Below, one piece after another: positions 25,983-34,965 of a stretch of DNA of 36,412 nt (its first letter is position 1; each line of letters opens with the position of its first letter). The stretch comes from an uncultured Eubacterium sp. (lineage in GTDB: Bacteria; Bacillota; Clostridia; Eubacteriales; Eubacteriaceae), in contig CACZTE010000270.1 in assembly GCA_902784045.1 (NCBI GenBank), forward strand, positions 1 to 36,412. The letters run 5' to 3'. The notes beneath the pieces were generated by a model. The model did not search any database and was not told where the DNA came from. It saw only the letters and a list, made by a program, of their open reading frames with translations. Position numbers and translations under genes: made by a program.

Positions 25983-27242
25983 ATGACGATTATTGAACAA
26001 TACGAGTCGGAAGTCAGATCTTATTGCAGGCGTTTTCCGGCTGTTTTCACAAAGGCTAAAGGGGCAGTTATGACCGATGAGAACGGCAATCGTTATATTG
26101 ATTTTTTTGACGGCGCCGGCGCACTGAATTACGGTCATAACCATCCAAAGATCAACAACGCTTTAATTGAATATATCCAATCCGACGGCATTATCCATGC
26201 CCTCGATTTGACAACCCATGCGAAAGAGGATTTCATCGAAGCTTTCGAAAATAAAATCCTAAAACCGAGAGGATTAGACTATAAGCTGATGTTTTGCGGC
26301 GCAACCGGAACCAACTCCGTGGAAGCCGCTTTAAAACTGGCAAGAAAAGTCAAAAAAAGAAACAATATTTTGGCTTTTTCCGGAGCGTTTCACGGCATGT
26401 CTCTCGGCAGTCTTGCCGCGACAACCGAAGCTAAAGCCAGAAAAGGTGCCGGTGTTCCTCTCGGAAACGTGAGTTTTATGCCGTTTCCTTTTGGGTTTAA
26501 CAAAAGTTTTGACACGATCGCGTATATCGAAAATGTGTTAAAGGATGATCATAGCGGTGTTGATTATCCGGCCGCCATTATTGTCGAAACCGTTCAGGCC
26601 GAAGGCGGCATATGTGTTGCCGATATCGAATGGTTACAGCGTTTGCGTGATTTGTGCGATCGTTTTGATATTCTTTTAATTTGTGACGATATTCAAGTCG
26701 GCTGCGGCAGGACCGGGAATTTCTTCTCCTTTGAACGCGCAGGAATCGTGCCAGATATGGTTACTTTGAGCAAATCAATCAGCGGTTCCGGTTTACCGAT
26801 GGCAATGCTGCTTTTAAAACCCGAACTTGATATTTGGCTGCCTGCCGAACATAACGGCACATTCCGCGGCAATCAACTCGGTTTTATTGGCGCTAAGGCT
26901 GCGGTTGAAATTGTTGATGAGACAAATCTACTCGAAGATGTCAAACGCAAAGAAGCCCTCGTGAATGATTATATCGAACAAAACATACTGCCGCTGGATA
27001 AGCGCATTTCCCATCGCGGTATCGGTCTGATTCATGGCATTGATATGTCTGAGTTTAACATTGACGGATTGGCTGACCGCATTGCGAAACGTTGTTTTGA
27101 TTTCGGTTTAATCATTGAGCTTGCCGGTCGAAAAGACAGCGTGATTAAGTTATTACCTCCGCTGGTTATTCCGGATGACGAATTGATGAAAGGATTAGAT
27201 ATCATTGCGGCGTCCATGCGGGAAAAACTTGCAGAGCTATAA
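25983..27242 (+). CDS. ectB: EctB-like diaminobutyrate-2-oxoglutarate aminotransferase
   Basis: Class III PLP aminotransferase (419 aa). It starts like EctB (ESEVRSYCRRFPAVF), continues with the HALDLTTHAKEDF and GATGTNSVEAALKLARKV stretches, and carries the PLP Lys at 264 in SKSISGSG, preceded by CDDIQVGCGRTG. EctB forms L-2,4-diaminobutyrate from aspartate semialdehyde, the first step to ectoine. ectA and ectC are absent from the window, so the product may feed another route (for example siderophore, polyamine or antibiotic precursors) or the substrate may differ. It stands alone between two terminators. Confidence 0.83.
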   Translation: MTIIEQYESEVRSYCRRFPAVFTKAKGAVMTDENGNRYIDFFDGAGALNYGHNHPKINNALIEYIQSDGIIHALDLTTHAKEDFIEAFENKILKPRGLDYKLMFCGATGTNSVEAALKLARKVKKRNNILAFSGAFHGMSLGSLAATTEAKARKGAGVPLGNVSFMPFPFGFNKSFDTIAYIENVLKDDHSGVDYPAAIIVETVQAEGGICVADIEWLQRLRDLCDRFDILLICDDIQVGCGRTGNFFSFERAGIVPDMVTLSKSISGSGLPMAMLLLKPELDIWLPAEHNGTFRGNQLGFIGAKAAVEIVDETNLLEDVKRKEALVNDYIEQNILPLDKRISHRGIGLIHGIDMSEFNIDGLADRIAKRCFDFGLIIELAGRKDSVIKLLPPLVIPDDELMKGLDIIAASMREKLAEL

Positions 27243-27269
27243 TGTTTTATCATCTAAAAAAATTTTTTG

Positions 27270-27297
27270 GAGAAGCTGTTTCGGCTTCTCTTTTTTT
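27270..27297 (+). terminator. intrinsic terminator after the EctB-like gene
   Basis: GAGAAGC (27270-27276) and GCTTCTC (27284-27290), 7-nt loop, followed by seven T. Confidence 0.9.
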
Positions 27298-27350
27298 GCC
27301 GGAAGTCACTTTAAAATCTTTTTTAAGGGTGATAACAGTCCTAAAATTAT

Positions 27351-27356
27351 TATAAT
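27351..27356 (+). promoter_or_regulatory. -10-like element upstream of the radical-SAM gene
   Basis: TATAAT 49 nt before the start codon, without a clear -35. A second TATAAT at 27388-27393 lies so close to the ATG (12 nt) that it would give an almost leaderless RNA and exclude the AGGA ribosome binding site. Confidence 0.35.
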
Positions 27357-27404
27357 TGTCCAAAGCCTTTTGACAAATGGGCTTTTGTATAATAGGATAG
27401 CGAC

Positions 27405-29288
27405 ATGAAAAAAAGCATTGAAAAACAAATAATAACGGAAAGCCTTCTACCCAGAGTGTTAAATCCTATTACATATCAAGGGAACGAGGTTAATGCCGTT
27501 CATAAAGCGTTAGACAATATCGCGATTCGTTTTGCTTTCGCGTTTCCCGATTTATATGAAGTTGGGATGTCCCATCTCGGTATGCGCATATTATACGGAA
27601 TGCTGAACCGAGAAGAAGATATTTATTGTGAACGCGTCTTCGCGCCGCAGGGCGATATGGAAACATTAATGCGGGAAAATGGTATTTCTCTTTTTGCGTT
27701 GGAAACCATGGATCCAATTAAAGCGTTTGATTTTGTTGGATTTACCCTTCAATACGAAATGTGCTATACGACAGTGCTCAACATGCTTGAACTTGCAGGG
27801 ATTAATCTTTTAAGTTCACAGCGCGGCGAAGATGATCCGATTATCATTGGCGGTGGTCCGTGTTGCTGTAATCCAGAACCGCTTTGTGATTTTTTTGATC
27901 TTTTTGTCATCGGAGAAGGCGAGGAAGTGACGTTGGAGCTCATGTCGCTTTATCGAAAACATAAACAATCTGGAAATTACAATAAAAAGGCATATTTAAA
28001 ATCGGCGGCAAACATCGAAGGTGTATATGTACCGTCATTATACGATGTCGTCTATCATGATGATGGAACTGTCAATCACATCCAGGCTATTGATGAAAAT
28101 GCAACTCTTCCGATTCGAAAACGCTTTGTACACAATCTCGAAGATTCTTATTTTCCTGACGATCTTGTCATTCCGTATTCTCAGACAGTGCATGATCGAA
28201 TTCCCTTTGAAATATTCCGGGGATGCGGTCGGGGATGCCGCTTTTGCCAGGCCGGAATGATTTACAGACCGACAAGAGATAAAAGTGTGAATTGCATCGA
28301 ATCCGGTATCGAAACATTGGTTAAAAGCACCGGTTATGAAGAGGTTTCCCTTTTGTCACTGTCATCGGGAGATTATCCTGAAATAGAAACATTAATTCAT
28401 GATCTTGTCAAAACGTATGAATCGCAGAGGGTCAGTGTTGCACTTCCTTCTCTTAGAATCGATTCGGTCAGCGTTGACATGCTTGAAGAAATTCAAAAGG
28501 TCAGAAAAACAGGTATCACTTTAGCTCCGGAAGCCGGAACGCAGCGTATGCGTGATGTGATCAATAAAGGCGTAACCGAAGATGACCTTATTTCAACCGT
28601 GACGGAAGCTTTTACAAAAGGGTGGGGACATATCAAATTGTATTTTATGATTGGATTGCCCACTGAAACCGATGAAGATGTATTGGGAATTGCTGATCTT
28701 GCCGAAAAAGTAGTTGACGCTTATTTCGCCCAGCCCAAGGAAACACGTAATAAAAGCTGCCAAGTTGTTGTCAGCACGTCGTGTTTTGTTCCCAAACCTT
28801 TTACGCCTTTTCAATGGTTCGGGCAAGTTCCGATGGAAGATTTTGTTCAAAAACAAGATATGCTCAAAAAAAGCATTACCAGCCGTAAAGTCAAATATAA
28901 TTGGCATGCGTCCGATGTCAGTTTTTATGAAGCGGTATTAGCCAGAGGAGATCGTCGGCTCGGCGCTGTTCTCAAAACTGCTTTTGAGTTAGGCTGTAAG
29001 CTCGATGGATGGAACGACTATTTTGACGCGGACAAATGGCGACAGGCTTTTGAAAAATGCGGAATTGATCCGGACTTTTACGCTTTACGCACCCGTGGTT
29101 TTGACGAGATTCTCCCTTGGGATCATATCGATATGGGCGTGAGCAAGGCATTTCTCAAACGGGAATGGCAGAAAGCAATTGCCGAAAACACAACGGTTTT
29201 CTGCAGAGAAGGCTGCGCCGGATGCGGGATTTTAAGTTTTGACAAGCAGTGGAAATGTCATGAACTTTCCGAAAATAAATCTTTGTAA
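27405..29288 (+). CDS. TIGR03960-type B12-binding-domain radical SAM protein
   Basis: Radical SAM protein (627 aa) of uncertain reaction. The N-terminal part (about 1-200) resembles the cobalamin-binding-like domain of these proteins (FPDLYEVGMSHLGMRILYG). The iron-sulfur site is CGRGCRFC (Cys274, 278, 281; CxxxCxxC), followed by an SPASM-free radical SAM barrel and a C-terminal region with two Cys pairs (REGCAGCGI). In many Bacillota a TIGR03936/DUF2344 protein follows, as here. AGGA lies about 8 nt upstream of the ATG. Confidence 0.9.
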   Translation: MKKSIEKQIITESLLPRVLNPITYQGNEVNAVHKALDNIAIRFAFAFPDLYEVGMSHLGMRILYGMLNREEDIYCERVFAPQGDMETLMRENGISLFALETMDPIKAFDFVGFTLQYEMCYTTVLNMLELAGINLLSSQRGEDDPIIIGGGPCCCNPEPLCDFFDLFVIGEGEEVTLELMSLYRKHKQSGNYNKKAYLKSAANIEGVYVPSLYDVVYHDDGTVNHIQAIDENATLPIRKRFVHNLEDSYFPDDLVIPYSQTVHDRIPFEIFRGCGRGCRFCQAGMIYRPTRDKSVNCIESGIETLVKSTGYEEVSLLSLSSGDYPEIETLIHDLVKTYESQRVSVALPSLRIDSVSVDMLEEIQKVRKTGITLAPEAGTQRMRDVINKGVTEDDLISTVTEAFTKGWGHIKLYFMIGLPTETDEDVLGIADLAEKVVDAYFAQPKETRNKSCQVVVSTSCFVPKPFTPFQWFGQVPMEDFVQKQDMLKKSITSRKVKYNWHASDVSFYEAVLARGDRRLGAVLKTAFELGCKLDGWNDYFDADKWRQAFEKCGIDPDFYALRTRGFDEILPWDHIDMGVSKAFLKREWQKAIAENTTVFCREGCAGCGILSFDKQWKCHELSENKSL

Positions 29289-29508
29289 TACTTGCTAAAA
29301 CCCGGATTAATAGAGATCTTGTGTATTCATCTGTTTTTTGTGACATTTTTACTTAGTCAAAAACTCTAGATATTCGAATATTCACGTTTCTTATCATCGT
29401 GATGCTGGAAATAAAAGATGATTTTCGGATATTCTCTCGAATCATTGGCATGAAGCCTTCTATCAAAAGAAAAAGCAAAAAAAATAATAGAAAAGTTGAC
29501 AAATGACA

Positions 29509-29541
29509 GCGCTTCTCCAAAAAAGTCTTTTGGAGAAACGC
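29509..29541 (+). promoter_or_regulatory. strong hairpin in the leader of the DUF2344 gene
   Basis: TTCTCCAAAA (29513-29522) pairs with TTTTGGAGAA (29528-29537) around a 5-nt loop; after one mismatch GCG (29509-29511) pairs with CGC (29539-29541). A TTGACA (29496-29501) lies just upstream, but no -10 follows at the right distance. There is no T-tract after the stem, so it is not a normal terminator; it may be an RNA leader structure or operator. Confidence 0.5.
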
Positions 29542-29563
29542 AATACCTGAAAGGTTATTATAT

Positions 29564-30232
29564 ATGAATCTGGTACGTTTTAAATTTTCTCGGGGAGAAG
29601 ATCTGAAATATGTATCTCATCTCGATCAGCAAAAAATGTTTCAACGGGCATTTCGCCGAAGCGGTATCCCAATGGCCTATTCCAATGGATTTAATCCTCA
29701 TCCCAAATTGTCGTTCGCTCAGGCTATGGCGGTGGGATTGACCTCTGATGGAGAATACGGAGATGTGGAATTAACGGCTGATGTTAAAACTGATGACTTT
29801 TTATCAATGATCAATCGTGAGCTTCCGAATGGATATCACGTTCTTTCCGCAACGATGCATCATGAAAAGCCCCGCGCGCTTAACGCTTCAATTGTCAAAG
29901 CGTCATATACGGTTGAGACATTGACTGAAGCCGATGAGGTATCGATCCAAACGGAAATCATTTCTTATTTGGAACAGGAAGAAATAGAGATTGAAAAACG
30001 CAACAAAAAGAAAAAGATCATCACAATGAATATTAAACCCTATCTTCAAGAATTTTCTATTCGTTGTATTAAAAATCATGTTGTGACATTTGATATGACG
30101 ATGAGGTATATTGATCAAAAAACGGTCTCTCCATCGGTTCTTCTTGCGTCATTTGAAAAAGAATCCGGTATTTCTTTTGATAGCGAACAATTGTGGCGGG
30201 TACATCGTCATGAATTGGTTTTGAATGAGTGA
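29564..30232 (+). CDS. TIGR03936/DUF2344 radical-SAM-associated protein
   Basis: Protein of 222 aa usually encoded next to, or fused with, the TIGR03960 radical SAM protein. Recognised from the N-terminal FKFSRGEDLKYVSHLDQQKM and SNGFNPHPKLSFAQAMAVG stretches. Biochemical role unknown; in many genomes the pair precedes ribonuclease G and ribosomal protein L21 genes, which are not here. Unusually for the pair, 275 nt with a strong hairpin separate it from its partner. AAAGG lies about 10 nt before the ATG. Confidence 0.88.
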   Translation: MNLVRFKFSRGEDLKYVSHLDQQKMFQRAFRRSGIPMAYSNGFNPHPKLSFAQAMAVGLTSDGEYGDVELTADVKTDDFLSMINRELPNGYHVLSATMHHEKPRALNASIVKASYTVETLTEADEVSIQTEIISYLEQEEIEIEKRNKKKKIITMNIKPYLQEFSIRCIKNHVVTFDMTMRYIDQKTVSPSVLLASFEKESGISFDSEQLWRVHRHELVLNE

Positions 30233-30452
30233 TGACAAGATAATAATATCAGTGATTTGTTTTGAGAAAAAAGATTAAATAAAACATCGATAAAAATCAG
30301 GTTTGCTATGAGATATTTACACTTATAGGAGACCTTTTTTTGATTTTGTTTAAACTCAGATGAAGAAAATTGCAGGGATTAACTTTAATGAAAAAATGAT
30401 TTTTTTGTAAACTTAAGAATAGATTTTCATCATTAAAAATATCAAAAAAACC
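30233..30452. other. AT-rich intergenic stretch, nothing recognised
   Basis: First part of an 835-base gene-free region. I see no open frame with a ribosome binding site, no hairpin with T-tract and no repeat. Confidence 0.5.
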
Positions 30453-30480
30453 TTTACATTCCAGCAAAAGGTGCTATAAT
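30453..30480 (+). promoter_or_regulatory. strong promoter in the gene-free region
   Basis: TTTACA (30453-30458), 16-nt spacer, extended -10 TGCTATAAT (TATAAT at 30475-30480). Predicted start is near 30487. This is one of the best promoter matches in the window, and no gene follows for almost 600 nt. Confidence 0.75.
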
Positions 30481-30486
30481 AAAATC

Positions 30487-30897
30487 AAGCCAAATAAAAC
30501 AGTTCAGTCAAGCTGTTGAGAAAATCATTTGACGATGATCGCACTTCTGTTGGACGGCTCGGGTGAGTCGGATAGTGTTTTAACAATTCACTAAAATCGT
30601 TCTTTGTTGGTTTATACATCGTATTTCCAAGTGACAGCAATTGCTGATCAAGAGCGAAGAAGCAGATTAATCATAAAAGCGATAACGATTGTCAGACTGG
30701 GGCGCGACCTGTGGCATATAGAGACCCAGGCGCAGAACATAGGAACAATCGATAATATATTCGCGATATCGTTAAATAGTTTTCATCATTTGGTTAATTA
30801 TGACAGAAAGGGGTGAGTCCAAAAAAATGATAAGTGAGGAAGTATCGGCCTAAACCACCTTTTGGGAGCATGCGTTCTTAGAAGGTGGTTTTATTTT
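30487..30897 (+). ncRNA. candidate structured non-coding RNA, about 410 nt
   Basis: Bounded by a strong extended -10 promoter and a perfect terminator: AACCACCTT (30853-30861) with AAGGTGGTT (30882-30890), then TTATTTTG. The interior can form several stems: AACAG/CTGTT (30498-30517), ATCAT/ATGAT (30525-30538), CACT/AGTG with GGCTC/GAGTC inside (30542-30577), CGATTGT/ACAATCG (30686-30692 with 30745-30751), which encloses CCTG/CAGG plus GCG/CGC (30702-30733). GC content is visibly higher than in the flanks. It lacks the conserved GAGGAAAGTCC of RNase P RNA, tRNA-like ends of tmRNA, the SRP RNA tetraloop region and T-box sequence. A 70-codon open frame inside (TTG at 30604) has no ribosome binding site. 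Family unknown. Confidence 0.55.
30853..30897 (+). terminator. terminator of the candidate RNA
   Basis: Perfect 9-bp stem AACCACCTT / AAGGTGGTT with a 20-nt loop, followed by TTATTTTG. It ends transcription about 110 nt before the galE promoter. Confidence 0.82.
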
Positions 30898-31005
30898 GCT
30901 TTTTGAACAATCATTCGTTTTTTCTTCCAAACAATCTGTTTTTTGATTTTTGTCTTATTTCAAACGAAACAAAACTATTTGTCTTAATCAAGTTTCTCTT
31001 TTACC

Positions 31006-31034
31006 GTGACTTTTAATCCTGAGAAGTTTATAAT
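31006..31034 (+). promoter_or_regulatory. promoter of galE
   Basis: GTGACT (31006-31011), 17-nt spacer, TATAAT (31029-31034); the leader is about 27 nt and holds GAAAGAGG before the ATG. Confidence 0.6.
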
Positions 31035-31067
31035 AACAATAATTATATCATTGAAAGAGGAAATAAT

Positions 31068-32084
31068 ATGACTGTGCTTGTTACCGGAGGAGCCGGCTAT
31101 ATCGGAAGTCATACTTGTGTTGAATTATTAAACGCGGGATATGATATTGTCGTTGTGGATAATCTTAGTAATGCCAGCGAAACAGCAATTAAACGTGTTG
31201 AACAGATCACTGAAAAACGTGTTCCGTTTTACCACATTGATTTATTGGAGGAAGATAAGCTTTCCCAAGTTTTTGACGCGCATCCCATAGAAGCCGTTAT
31301 CAATTTCGCGGGATTAAAAGCTGTCGGTGAATCTGTTGAAAAACCGTTAGAATACTATTATAACAATATTGCGGGTTGCCTTTCATTGTGCCGTGTAATG
31401 CGTGCTCACAATGTAAAGACCATTGTGTTTAGTTCATCCGCGACGGTTTACGGCGATCCTGCCTTTGTGCCGATTACGGAAGATTGCCCTTTGGGTAAAG
31501 TGACAAATCCTTACGGGCGAACGAAAGCGATGCTTGAACAAATTCTGACGGATATCGCGGCGGCGGATTCCGAATGGCATGTTATTTTATTAAGATATTT
31601 TAATCCGATCGGAGCGCATGAAAGCGGATTGATCGGAGAAGATCCGAAAGGTATTCCCAATAATTTGCTTCCGTATATTGCGCAGGTGGCTGTCGGCCGT
31701 TTGGAAAAATTATCAGTCTTCGGGAATGATTATCCGACACCAGACGGAACGGGTGTTCGTGATTATATTCATGTGGTTGATCTTGCCAAAGGACATGTCA
31801 AAGCATTATCCGTTTTATCGGATAAAAAAGGCGTTGATATTTTTAATCTCGGAACCGGTAGGGGATACAGTGTGCTTGAAGTACTTCACGCGTTTGAAAA
31901 AGCATGCGGGAAAGATCTACCTTATGTGATCAAACCCAGACGAGCCGGTGATATTGCCGAGTGTTATTGTGATCCGTCAAAGGCTGAAACGATTCTCGGA
32001 TGGCGTGCTGAAAAAGGAATAGATGAAATGTGCGCGGATAGTTTCCGTTTTCAATCACAAAATCCGATGGGATATGACGGATAA
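31068..32084 (+). CDS. galE: UDP-glucose 4-epimerase
   Basis: NAD-dependent short-chain dehydrogenase-type epimerase (338 aa) that interconverts UDP-glucose and UDP-galactose for galactose use and surface polysaccharide. Nucleotide-binding GGAGYIGS at 7-14, catalytic Tyr149-x3-Lys153 in YGRTK, Ser residues of FSSSATVYG, and the conserved RYFNPIGAH and GTGVRDYIHV stretches. No other Leloir gene is nearby. It has its own promoter. Substrate range could include the N-acetylated sugars. Confidence 0.95.
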   Translation: MTVLVTGGAGYIGSHTCVELLNAGYDIVVVDNLSNASETAIKRVEQITEKRVPFYHIDLLEEDKLSQVFDAHPIEAVINFAGLKAVGESVEKPLEYYYNNIAGCLSLCRVMRAHNVKTIVFSSSATVYGDPAFVPITEDCPLGKVTNPYGRTKAMLEQILTDIAAADSEWHVILLRYFNPIGAHESGLIGEDPKGIPNNLLPYIAQVAVGRLEKLSVFGNDYPTPDGTGVRDYIHVVDLAKGHVKALSVLSDKKGVDIFNLGTGRGYSVLEVLHAFEKACGKDLPYVIKPRRAGDIAECYCDPSKAETILGWRAEKGIDEMCADSFRFQSQNPMGYDG

Positions 32085-32253
32085 ATCAATTAAGCAAGCA
32101 CAAGGTAATTCATTCATGTTTTAATCAATAATCTCGTTTATTCATGATTAGATTGCTGATTCAAGAAAATAATGTTTTACCGATTAAGTTCTTTTAAAGC
32201 AGTTAACCGTTTCTCGTTTGAATTTCATGCGTACAAACAGTTTGGAGAGAATA

Positions 32254-34905
32254 ATGAAAAAATTAATGCTTATCGATGGAAACAGTTTGCTTTTTAGAAT
32301 GTTTTATGGCATTCGTGAAATGTCAAACAGCAAGGGGATACCTACCAACGCGCTCTATGGTTTTGTGAATATTCTTTATAAAATCGATACACAATATCAT
32401 CCCGACGCGATGGCTGTCGCTTTTGATTTGCCGGAGCCGACGTTTCGACATCAAAAATATGATGAGTATAAAGCCGGGCGCGAGAAAATGCCGGAAGATT
32501 TAGTTGCGCAATTACCTTTGATTAAAGAGCTTTTGACGAAAATGGGCATTAAAGTCATTTCATTGAGTGGTTATGAAGCCGATGATATTATCGGTACGAT
32601 TTCCCGTATCGGCGAAGAGGAAGGAATGGATGTCGAGATTATCACCGGCGACAGAGATTCTTTTCAATTGGTCAGTGATCGGGTCCATATTTTATATACA
32701 ACAACCAGAAGCGGCAATCAATTCACAGTTGTGGATCCCGAATATATTGACGAAAAATACGGTGTTACGCCGAAAGAACTCATTGATGTGAAAGCGTTAA
32801 TGGGAGATTCTTCAGATAATATTCCCGGGATTAAAGGAATCGGAGAAAAAACGGCGCTCAAACTCATCGGGACGTATCATAATCTGGACACATTGTATGA
32901 ACATACAGAGGATTTAAAAGGGAAACAAAAAGAAAGAATCGTAAACGGTAAGAATGATGCCTATTTAAGCCGTTATCTCGGAGAGATTGATCGTAATGTT
33001 CCTCTGTCAGTGACCCTTGATGATCTGAAAATCGATAATATTTTTACTGATGAAGCGATTAATCTCCTCAAAGAGTGGGAATTTCGCGCAATTTTAAACA
33101 AACTGTCCCAGGATTCACTGACAACCGGCAATCTCAAAGTCAATGATCTTCCGACTTATCAAATCATCGAAGGCGACAAAGAATTAAATTATCTTTTGAT
33201 GCGAATCGGAGAAAAAGGGGAGATCATCATAACTTATTGCGCTGATGATAAAGATATACGCCTTGTTGTCGCTCTCAGTGGGCAATATTATTATTTCGGA
33301 AAAACGTCCTTTGCTAAAAGTTTTCTTCACAATCTGGCCGATTTACCCAATGCAGATGATATTAAGATTATCGGGCATGATTTAAAAAAACTATATCATC
33401 TGTTTGAAAAAGCACAAAGCGCTTTCGGAAATTTTGGATATGATACTTATGTTGCGGCGTATCTGCTTGCGCCGTCTGATAATCGATATGATTTGAGGAG
33501 CCTTGCAGCGAAGTATTTAGATATGGAAATCCTTGATGATGAATCATTTTTCGGAAAAGGTAAAAGCCGCGTCGCAATTGCGGAAAAAAGCGATGCCGAA
33601 ATGACAAATTACATGATTCAAAACGCTGATGTGACCGCGAAACTGTTTCAAAAAATCCCCACGCTCATTGAAGAATACGGCATGACTGAACTTTATGATG
33701 AAATTGAATTACCGTTGATTCCCGTTTTAACGGCAATGGAATCGGAAGGGTTTAAAATTGATTTGGACGCTTTAAAAGCATTGTCTGCGTATTTTGAGCA
33801 AAAAATCAATGAACTCACCGATGATATTTTTGAAATGGCCGGAAAAACATTTAATATCAATTCAACCAAACAGCTTGGCACAATTTTGTTTGAGGAATTG
33901 GGCTTGCCTGTCATCAAAAAAACAAAAACAGGCTATTCCACTTCTGTTGATGTTTTGGAAGAGCTTAAACCCTATCATGCGATTATCGAGAAAATATTGG
34001 AATACAGAACTGTTTCAAAGCTTGACTCGACTTACGGACAAGGGTTAATTAAACTCGTCGACCCCGAAACCCAAAAAATTTATTCGCATTTTAATCAAAC
34101 GGTGACGGCGACGGGGCGCATCAGTTCTTCAGATCCCAATTTGCAAAATATCCCTGTAAAAACAGAGATGGGGCGGGAAATTCGCCGTGTCTTTATTCCG
34201 GAACGTCCGGATCGTTATCTGGTCGATGCCGATTATTCCCAGGTTGAGCTACGCGTTCTTGCTCATTTATCGGGAGATGAAAACTTGATCGAAGCTTTTA
34301 TCGAAGAGCAGGATATTCATACACGAACGGCATCGGAAATTTTTTCCGTACCGATGGATGATGTGACGAGTATTCAGCGAAGTCGAGCTAAAGCGATCAA
34401 TTTTGGTTTGATTTACGGTAAGCAAGCCTTCAGTTTAAGCAAAGAGCTTGGTATTAGCAGAGCCGAAGCCCAAAACTATATTGACAGATACTTTGAACGC
34501 TATCCCGGTGTCTCAAGATATATGGAAAATATCAAAGAATCGGCGAAGGAAAAAGGATATGTCACAACGTTGTGGGGAAGAAGACGCGAAATACCCGAGA
34601 TTAAATCCCGCAATCGCATGCTTGTGCAATCGGGGGAACGAATGGCGTTAAACACGCCAATTCAGGGAACGGCAGCGGATATTATGAAACTTGCGATGAT
34701 CCGCGTTGACCGTGCATTAAAAGCTGAAAATCTGGATGCGCGTATAGTTCTTCAAGTCCACGATGAGCTCATCATTGATTCATCCGATGCGGATAAAGAA
34801 AAAGTGTTGGGACTTCTTGTCAGAGAAATGGAAAACGCGGCGGAGCTTAGGGTACCTTTGATTGTAGACGCGCATGTCGGGAAATCCTGGTATGATATTA
34901 AATAA
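32254..34905 (+). CDS. polA: DNA polymerase I
   Basis: Repair and Okazaki-fragment polymerase (883 aa). Domains in order: 5'-3' exonuclease (about 1-290; LMLIDGNSLLFRMFYG start, AFDLPEPTFRH, GDRDSFQLV), a 3'-5' exonuclease-like domain (about 300-480) and family A polymerase (about 490-883). Motif A is DADYSQVELR with Asp658, motif B RSRAKAINFGLIYG, motif C HDE at 836-838. In the proofreading-like domain the first DxE metal site is not found (the region reads ITYCADDKDIRL), so proofreading is probably lost, as in Bacillus Pol I. The frame is open from a TTG at 32218, but the ATG at 32254 has TTGGAGAG about 7 nt upstream and gives the normal start. coaE follows after 60 nt. Confidence 0.95.
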   Translation: MKKLMLIDGNSLLFRMFYGIREMSNSKGIPTNALYGFVNILYKIDTQYHPDAMAVAFDLPEPTFRHQKYDEYKAGREKMPEDLVAQLPLIKELLTKMGIKVISLSGYEADDIIGTISRIGEEEGMDVEIITGDRDSFQLVSDRVHILYTTTRSGNQFTVVDPEYIDEKYGVTPKELIDVKALMGDSSDNIPGIKGIGEKTALKLIGTYHNLDTLYEHTEDLKGKQKERIVNGKNDAYLSRYLGEIDRNVPLSVTLDDLKIDNIFTDEAINLLKEWEFRAILNKLSQDSLTTGNLKVNDLPTYQIIEGDKELNYLLMRIGEKGEIIITYCADDKDIRLVVALSGQYYYFGKTSFAKSFLHNLADLPNADDIKIIGHDLKKLYHLFEKAQSAFGNFGYDTYVAAYLLAPSDNRYDLRSLAAKYLDMEILDDESFFGKGKSRVAIAEKSDAEMTNYMIQNADVTAKLFQKIPTLIEEYGMTELYDEIELPLIPVLTAMESEGFKIDLDALKALSAYFEQKINELTDDIFEMAGKTFNINSTKQLGTILFEELGLPVIKKTKTGYSTSVDVLEELKPYHAIIEKILEYRTVSKLDSTYGQGLIKLVDPETQKIYSHFNQTVTATGRISSSDPNLQNIPVKTEMGREIRRVFIPERPDRYLVDADYSQVELRVLAHLSGDENLIEAFIEEQDIHTRTASEIFSVPMDDVTSIQRSRAKAINFGLIYGKQAFSLSKELGISRAEAQNYIDRYFERYPGVSRYMENIKESAKEKGYVTTLWGRRREIPEIKSRNRMLVQSGERMALNTPIQGTAADIMKLAMIRVDRALKAENLDARIVLQVHDELIIDSSDADKEKVLGLLVREMENAAELRVPLIVDAHVGKSWYDIK

Positions 34906-34965
34906 TCAATATTTCAACTGAAAAAAAGCGTTACAAAAGAAAATAAAAATTTAATTGGAGAAAAG

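Noticed and set aside
27370..27393. TTGACA plus TATAAT upstream of the radical-SAM gene as a promoter
   Set aside because: The spacer is only 12 nt and the start would fall at the ATG, excluding the ribosome binding site.
30604..30816. 70-codon open frame in the candidate RNA
   Set aside because: TTG start without ribosome binding site and no recognisable peptide; the stretch has RNA-like paired segments.
30487..30897. RNase P RNA, tmRNA, SRP RNA or T-box leader
   Set aside because: Conserved blocks of these RNAs were looked for and not found; AAAGGGGTGAGTCC only faintly resembles a T-box and no tRNA synthetase gene follows.
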